Shown here: positions 59,477 to 64,000 of the stretch, piece after piece | Numbering within the stretch: the first letter of the stretch is position 1 | Layout: each line of letters starts with the position of its first letter | Origin: Cytobacillus depressus | GTDB lineage: Bacteria; Bacillota; Bacilli; Bacillales; Cytobacillaceae | DNA: 64,000 nucleotides | Assembly: GCF_008923245.1 (NCBI RefSeq) | Contig: NZ_WBOS01000002.1 | Coordinates: forward strand, 496,001 to 560,000 | Reading direction: 5' to 3' | Notes under the pieces: model-generated | Databases searched by the model: none | What the model saw: only the letters and a program-made list of their open reading frames with translations | What the model was told of the DNA's origin: nothing | Made by a program: the position numbers and the translations under genes

Positions 59477-59567
59477 TCGTGTTGTATACGTTATTTTTAG
59501 TTACAACTTTTATAAAAAACATTTGCAAATCACACTTTTGGAGCGAGTTTGTAAAAGGAGGGATACT

Positions 59568-60038
59568 ATGAGCAAAGTGGCTGATACAGTTGGAAAATTA
59601 GTCACACCCATATTAGATGAGCTTAATTTAGAATTAGTTGACATTGAATACGTGAAGGAAGGAAGAGATTGGTTCCTCCGTGTATTTATTGATAAGGAAA
59701 ATGGGATTGATATTGAGGAATGCGGTCTAGTTAGTGAGAAATTAAGTGACAAGCTGGACGAGGCAGATCCTATTCCTTATAACTATTTCTTAGAAGTTTC
59801 ATCACCTGGAGCTGAGCGCCCTCTTAAAAATGACAAGGACTTTGAGAAAGCAGTTGGCAAAAATGTGTTTATCAAAACATATGAGCCTATTGATGGTGAT
59901 AAAACTTTCGAAGGAATTCTAACTAAGTTTAATGGTCAAACGGTCACAGTTGAAATCACAATAAAAACAAGAAAGAAAAGTATTGATATTCCATATGAAA
60001 AAGTAGCTAATGCTCGTTTAGCTGTTGTTTTTTCATAG
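59568..60038 (+). CDS. rimP: Ribosome maturation factor RimP
   Basis: Helps 30S subunit maturation. ATG 59568 ([18 protein letters not shown]) has AAAGGAGGG upstream, and 156 residues matches B. subtilis. The longer frame to 59424 runs through the leader and is rejected. Family patterns include [33 protein letters not shown] and a C-terminal SH3-like strand region. Confidence 0.96.
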   Translation: MSKVADTVGKLVTPILDELNLELVDIEYVKEGRDWFLRVFIDKENGIDIEECGLVSEKLSDKLDEADPIPYNYFLEVSSPGAERPLKNDKDFEKAVGKNVFIKTYEPIDGDKTFEGILTKFNGQTVTVEITIKTRKKSIDIPYEKVANARLAVVFS

Positions 60039-60074
60039 GTTTGCGCTTTTCATTAAAAAGGGGGAAAGATTCAC

Positions 60075-61205
60075 ATGAGCAGCGAATTATTGGATGCTCT
60101 TACATTACTTGAAAAGGAAAAAGGCATTTCACGTGATGTTATTATTGATGCCATTGAAGCCGCTCTAGTATCTGCCTATCGCAGAAACTTTAACCAAGCA
60201 CAAAATGTTCGGATTGATTTAAATCTTGGCAACGGAACAATGAGAGTATTTGCACGAAAAGATGTGGTAGAAGAAGTTTTTGACCCAAGATTAGAAATTT
60301 CTATAGAAGATGCACAAAGAATTAATCCGAATTTTCAAGTAGAAGACATTGTCGAACTAGAAGTGACTCCAAAAGACTTTGGACGAATTGCCGCTCAAAC
60401 AGCAAAACAGGTTGTTACTCAGCGTGTTCGTGAAGCTGAAAGAGGGATCATCTACACCGAATTTATCGACCGTGAAGAAGATATTATGACGGGAATTGTT
60501 CAGCGTCAAGATTCAAAGTTTATTTATGTGAGTCTCGGAAAAATTGAAGCGATTCTACCAACAAATGAACAAATGCCAAATGAGCAATATAAGGCGCATG
60601 ACCGTATAAAGGTCTTCATAACAAAGGTCGAAAAGACAACTAAAGGACCACAAATCTTTGTTTCTAGAACTCATCCAGGACTGCTAAAAAGATTGTTTGA
60701 AATTGAAGTTCCAGAAATTTACGATGGCACAGTGGAAATTAAATCCGTTGCTCGGGAAGCGGGAGATCGATCGAAAATATCCGTACATTCAGATAATGAA
60801 GAAGTCGATCCAGTTGGTTCATGTGTCGGACCGAAAGGAACACGTGTCCAAGCGGTTGTAAATGAACTAAAAGGTGAAAAAATTGATATTGTAAAATGGT
60901 CTCCAGATCCAATTGTTTTCGTTGCTAATGCTTTAAGTCCTTCTAAAGTCCTTGATGTTATCGTAAACGAAAATGATAAAGCTACAACTGTTATCGTTCC
61001 GGATTATCAGCTATCTTTAGCAATTGGAAAGCGCGGACAAAATGCAAGATTAGCTGCAAAGCTAACAGGGTGGAAAATTGATATTAAATCCGAATCTGAA
61101 GCGAGAGAATCGGGAATATATCCACGAGAAGAAACATTATTAACTCACGATATAAACGATTTTGAAGATGACGAAAATCTTGATTTCCAAGATGATTTGG
61201 ATTAA
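60075..61205 (+). CDS. nusA: Transcription termination/antitermination factor NusA
   Basis: RNA polymerase-associated pausing and termination factor. 376 residues (B. subtilis 371). N-terminal polymerase-binding domain (1-130), S1 domain (DIMTGIVQRQDSKFIYVSL onward, about 135-200), two KH domains (GSCVGPKGTRVQAVVNEL; LAIGKRGQNARLAAKLTGWK). The acidic C-terminus ends DLD. ATG 60075 follows GGGGGAAAG. Confidence 0.98.
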   Translation: MSSELLDALTLLEKEKGISRDVIIDAIEAALVSAYRRNFNQAQNVRIDLNLGNGTMRVFARKDVVEEVFDPRLEISIEDAQRINPNFQVEDIVELEVTPKDFGRIAAQTAKQVVTQRVREAERGIIYTEFIDREEDIMTGIVQRQDSKFIYVSLGKIEAILPTNEQMPNEQYKAHDRIKVFITKVEKTTKGPQIFVSRTHPGLLKRLFEIEVPEIYDGTVEIKSVAREAGDRSKISVHSDNEEVDPVGSCVGPKGTRVQAVVNELKGEKIDIVKWSPDPIVFVANALSPSKVLDVIVNENDKATTVIVPDYQLSLAIGKRGQNARLAAKLTGWKIDIKSESEARESGIYPREETLLTHDINDFEDDENLDFQDDLD

Positions 61206-61220
61206 TAGGGGTGAATGATT

Positions 61221-61505
61221 GTGAACAACCGTAAAAAAGTTCCTATGCGGAAGTGTATCGCAACCGGTGAAATGAAACCGAAAAAAGAACTCGTTCGCAT
61301 CGTTCGCTCGAAGGAAGGGGAAGTATTGGTTGATCCGACAGGTAAAAAATCTGGCCGGGGTGCCTACCTTTCTAAAGATATTGAGGCTGTTTCATTAGCC
61401 AAAAAGAAAAATATATTAGCAAGCCATCTAGATGTTACAATAGATGATTCTATATATAATGAGCTTTTAGAGCTTATAGAGAAGGAGAAACGACTATCCA
61501 AATGA
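61221..61505 (+). CDS. rnpM: RNase P modulator RnpM (YlxR)
   Basis: GTG 61221 ([12 protein letters not shown]) is preferred: AGGGGTGA is six bases upstream; the in-frame ATG 61215 lies too close to it. 94 residues. The family core is [20 protein letters not shown] and [15 protein letters not shown]. YlxR has been reported to interact with RNase P (renamed RnpM). It overlaps ylxQ by four bases (ATGA). Confidence 0.92.
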   Translation: MNNRKKVPMRKCIATGEMKPKKELVRIVRSKEGEVLVDPTGKKSGRGAYLSKDIEAVSLAKKKNILASHLDVTIDDSIYNELLELIEKEKRLSK

Positions 61506-61804
61506 ATTCAAATCAATGGATGTCATTGCTTGGCTTAGCGAATCGAGCACGGAAAATTACTTCGGGTGAAGAGCTTACTATCAAAGAAATTAGAAACGGT
61601 AAAGCGAAGCTCATATTGCTATCAGCAGACGCTTCTGTTAACACGACTAAAAAAGTAACTGATAAATGTAAATCCTATCAAATTCCATATAAGCTTGTTG
61701 AAAGCAGGGAAATCCTTGGTCAGGCTATAGGGAAAGACGCTAGGGTTGTTGTTGCTGTTTTAGATGATGGATTTGCAAAAAAACTGAAGTCGTTGCTCGA
61801 TTAA
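61502..61804 (+). CDS. ylxQ: L7Ae-family RNA-binding protein YlxQ
   Basis: 100 residues with the L7Ae fold: [40 protein letters not shown], and the conserved [15 protein letters not shown] end. Members bind kink-turn RNA in other species. Translationally coupled to rnpM; infB begins 19 bases after the stop. Confidence 0.9.
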   Translation: MNSNQWMSLLGLANRARKITSGEELTIKEIRNGKAKLILLSADASVNTTKKVTDKCKSYQIPYKLVESREILGQAIGKDARVVVAVLDDGFAKKLKSLLD

Positions 61805-61823
61805 TACTAGCGGGGGTGAATGT

Positions 61824-64000
61824 ATGAGTAAAATGCGCGTTTACGAATATGCAAAAAAACAAAATGTATCAAGTAAAGACGTTATTACAAAATTAAAAGA
61901 AATGAATATAGAGGTTTCCAATCATATGACAACTATCGAAGCTTCCGCCGTACAGAAATTGGACGGATTATACGGCAAGAAAGAAGAAAAACAGCCCCAA
62001 AAGCAGAATAAGCCGGCTGGACAATCACAGCAAAAAACGAATCAAGATCCTGTTAAACCTAAAGCTACGAAAAATGCTAATTCTGAGGATTTTGCTGGAA
62101 AAGAGAAAGTAAAACCTGCACCTAAGCAAGGTGAAGGAAAGAAGCACTCTCAAGAAAACCAGCAGAAAGATAACAAGGTGTTTAACAAGAATAAAAATAA
62201 AAACAATAACAATAACAGCAACAATAGAAATAGAAACAATCAAAAAGGAAAAAACAGTCACCAGGCGCAAGCCCCGCAAGCGGTTAAAAAAGTAAAGGAA
62301 CTTCCAGCAAAAATTACTTTCAGCGATTCTTTAACAGTTGCAGAACTTGCGAAAAAACTGCATCGTGAACCTTCGGAAATCATTAAAAAGTTATTTATGC
62401 TTGGTGTAATGGCAACAATTAATCAAGTGTTAGATAAAGATGCCATTGAATTAATTGCTGGTGATTATGGAGTTGAAGTGGAAGAAGAAATCCAAATCGA
62501 TGTGACTGATTTAGAAGTTTATTTCACGGATGATGAAGCGGCGGAATTAGATGAGCGTCCGGCAGTTGTAACGATCATGGGGCATGTTGACCACGGAAAA
62601 ACAACAACTTTGGATTCGATTCGGAATACAAAAGTAACTGCTGGAGAAGCAGGCGGAATTACTCAGCATATTGGTGCGTATCAAGTAGAAGAAAACGGTA
62701 AGAAAATTACATTCTTAGATACTCCTGGACACGCAGCCTTTACGACAATGCGTGCCCGTGGAGCAAAAATTACGGATATTACAATTCTTGTCGTTGCTGC
62801 TGATGATGGTGTAATGCCACAAACGATTGAAGCAATCAACCATGCAAAAGCTGCGGAAGTACCGATTATTGTTGCTGTGAATAAAATGGATAAAGAGTCC
62901 GCAAACCCAGATCGTGTTATGCAGGAGCTAACGGAATATGGTTTAATTCCAGAAGCTTGGGGCGGCGATACAATTTTTGTTCCAATTTCAGCTATTAAAG
63001 GAGAAGGCATTGACAATCTTCTTGAAATGATTCTTCTTGTGAGTGAAGTAGAAGAATACAAGGCTAATCCTAATCGTAATGCCGTTGGGACAGTGATTGA
63101 GGCGCAATTAGATAAAGGCCGCGGGTCAGTTGCAACACTTCTAGTCCAAAACGGAACATTAAAAGTTGGTGACCCAATTGTTGTTGGAAATACATTTGGC
63201 CGTGTCCGTGCAATGGTCAATGATTTAGGACGCCGAGTGAAACATGCTGAACCATCAACACCTGTTGAAATTACTGGCCTTAATGATGTACCACAAGCTG
63301 GGGATCGCTTTGTCGTTCTATCTGATGAGAAGTCAGCTCGCCAAATCGGAGAGTCTCGTGCTCAGCAAGCTCTTCAAGCACAGCGCAGCGAAAAAACAAA
63401 AATCAGCTTAGATAATTTGTTTGAACATATGAAGCAAGGCGAAATGAAGGAGCTAAATGTTGTTGTAAAGGCAGATGTTCAAGGTACTGCAGAAGCACTT
63501 ACAACAGCATTGCAAAAAATTGATGTTGAAGGTGTAAATGTTCGTATTCTTCACACTGGCGCTGGAGCTATTAATGAATCAGATATTACACTTGCTGCAG
63601 CATTTAATGCATTTGTTATCGGATTTAATGTACGCCCTGATAATAACGCAAAGCGTGCGGCAGATGCTGAAGGTGTAGATATTCGTCTGCATCGCGTTAT
63701 TTACAAAGTAATTGAAGAAATCGAACTGGCTATGAAAGGTATGCTTGATCCTGAATTTGAAGAAAAAATTATCGGTCAGGCTGAAGTTCGTCAAACTTTC
63801 AAAGTATCCAAGGTTGGAACAATTGCTGGTTCTTATGTAACAGATGGAAAAATTACTCGAGATAGCGGTGTTCGCTTAATTCGTGATGGCATTGTTATTT
63901 TTGAAGGTGAAGTAGATGCCTTAAGACGTTTTAAAGATGATGCTAAAGAGGTAAGCCAAGGATATGAATGTGGTATTACTATTAAAAACTACAATGATGT
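61824..64000 (+). CDS. infB: Translation initiation factor IF-2, 3' end missing
   Basis: The frame starts with ATG 61824 ([19 protein letters not shown], the IF2N domain) after AGCGGGGGTG and stays open to the window end, about 725 codons. An Asn/Lys-rich low-complexity segment spans about 115-140, followed by a second IF2N-like domain. The G domain has G1 [10 protein letters not shown] (about 253), G3 DTPGH, and G4 NKMD. The C-terminal end, with the fMet-tRNA-binding domain, continues beyond 64000. Confidence 0.98.
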   Translation, partial: MSKMRVYEYAKKQNVSSKDVITKLKEMNIEVSNHMTTIEASAVQKLDGLYGKKEEKQPQKQNKPAGQSQQKTNQDPVKPKATKNANSEDFAGKEKVKPAPKQGEGKKHSQENQQKDNKVFNKNKNKNNNNNSNNRNRNNQKGKNSHQAQAPQAVKKVKELPAKITFSDSLTVAELAKKLHREPSEIIKKLFMLGVMATINQVLDKDAIELIAGDYGVEVEEEIQIDVTDLEVYFTDDEAAELDERPAVVTIMGHVDHGKTTTLDSIRNTKVTAGEAGGITQHIGAYQVEENGKKITFLDTPGHAAFTTMRARGAKITDITILVVAADDGVMPQTIEAINHAKAAEVPIIVAVNKMDKESANPDRVMQELTEYGLIPEAWGGDTIFVPISAIKGEGIDNLLEMILLVSEVEEYKANPNRNAVGTVIEAQLDKGRGSVATLLVQNGTLKVGDPIVVGNTFGRVRAMVNDLGRRVKHAEPSTPVEITGLNDVPQAGDRFVVLSDEKSARQIGESRAQQALQAQRSEKTKISLDNLFEHMKQGEMKELNVVVKADVQGTAEALTTALQKIDVEGVNVRILHTGAGAINESDITLAAAFNAFVIGFNVRPDNNAKRAADAEGVDIRLHRVIYKVIEEIELAMKGMLDPEFEEKIIGQAEVRQTFKVSKVGTIAGSYVTDGKITRDSGVRLIRDGIVIFEGEVDALRRFKDDAKEVSQGYECGITIKNYND

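Noticed and set aside
59424-59567. 48-residue extension of RimP
   Set aside because: It begins at the likely transcription start and runs through the leader hairpin. The family start and ribosome site are at 59568.
62681-63220. 179-codon open frame on the minus strand inside infB
   Set aside because: Antisense shadow of the conserved IF-2 G domain; no ribosome site or recognisable protein.

Overview
The window is a low-GC Gram-positive chromosome segment from the family Bacillaceae. The evidence is gene order. It runs rbgA-rnhB-ylqGH-sucCD-dprA-topA-trmFO-xerC/codV-hslVU-codY, then the long fla/che operon through sigD and swrB, then rpsB-tsf-pyrH-frr-uppS-cdsA-dxr-rasP-proS-polC-rimP-nusA-ylxR-ylxQ-infB. 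This is the order known from Bacillus subtilis, and protein lengths agree closely with that species. The species cannot be named from sequence alone. Every gene is on the + strand, as expected for a leading-strand arm. No tRNA, rRNA, CRISPR array, prophage or transposase gene was seen. The first gene (rbgA) lacks its 5' end and the last (infB) lacks its 3' end.

Layout. (1) About 1-14.2 kb holds housekeeping genes: ribosome assembly (RbgA), RNase HII, a FliK-like/FlhB-C-like pair (YlqG/YlqH), succinyl-CoA synthetase, DprA, topoisomerase I, TrmFO, and the codV-clpQ-clpY-codY operon. (2) About 14.3-45.1 kb is a single flagellar/chemotaxis operon. In order it encodes rod and basal body (FlgB, FlgC, FliE, FliF), switch and export ATPase (FliG, FliH, FliI, FliJ), hook genes (FliK, FlgD, FlgE), stator/switch genes (SwrD, FliL, FliM, FliY, CheY), the type III export gate (FliO, P, Q, R, FlhB, FlhA), flagellar placement GTPase and ATPase (FlhF, FlhG), chemotaxis signalling (CheB, A, W, C, D), and finally sigma-D, a FapA/DUF342 protein, a small unknown protein and a SwrB-like protein. 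(3) About 45.1-64 kb holds translation, lipid, isoprenoid and replication genes ending in the rimP-nusA-infB operon.

How the genes work together. CodY, encoded directly upstream, is a known repressor of the fla/che operon in B. subtilis, and a weak CodY-box-like site lies near the operon promoter. sigD sits near the operon end, so anything that lowers transcription across the operon should lower sigma-D.

The most unusual feature is that this operon is interrupted by at least four structured, non-coding insertions, at fliP/fliQ, flhB/flhA, cheB/cheA and cheD/sigD. Such boundaries are normally compact. Two of the inserts carry small hairpins that present GGA in the loop, which resemble CsrA sites. 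A second unusual feature is the swrD start, where a strong hairpin separates the only plausible Shine-Dalgarno sequence from a TTG start codon. Related repeat modules recur upstream of hslV, pyrH and polC. No wholly new protein system was recognised; the novelty is in RNA and repeat structure.
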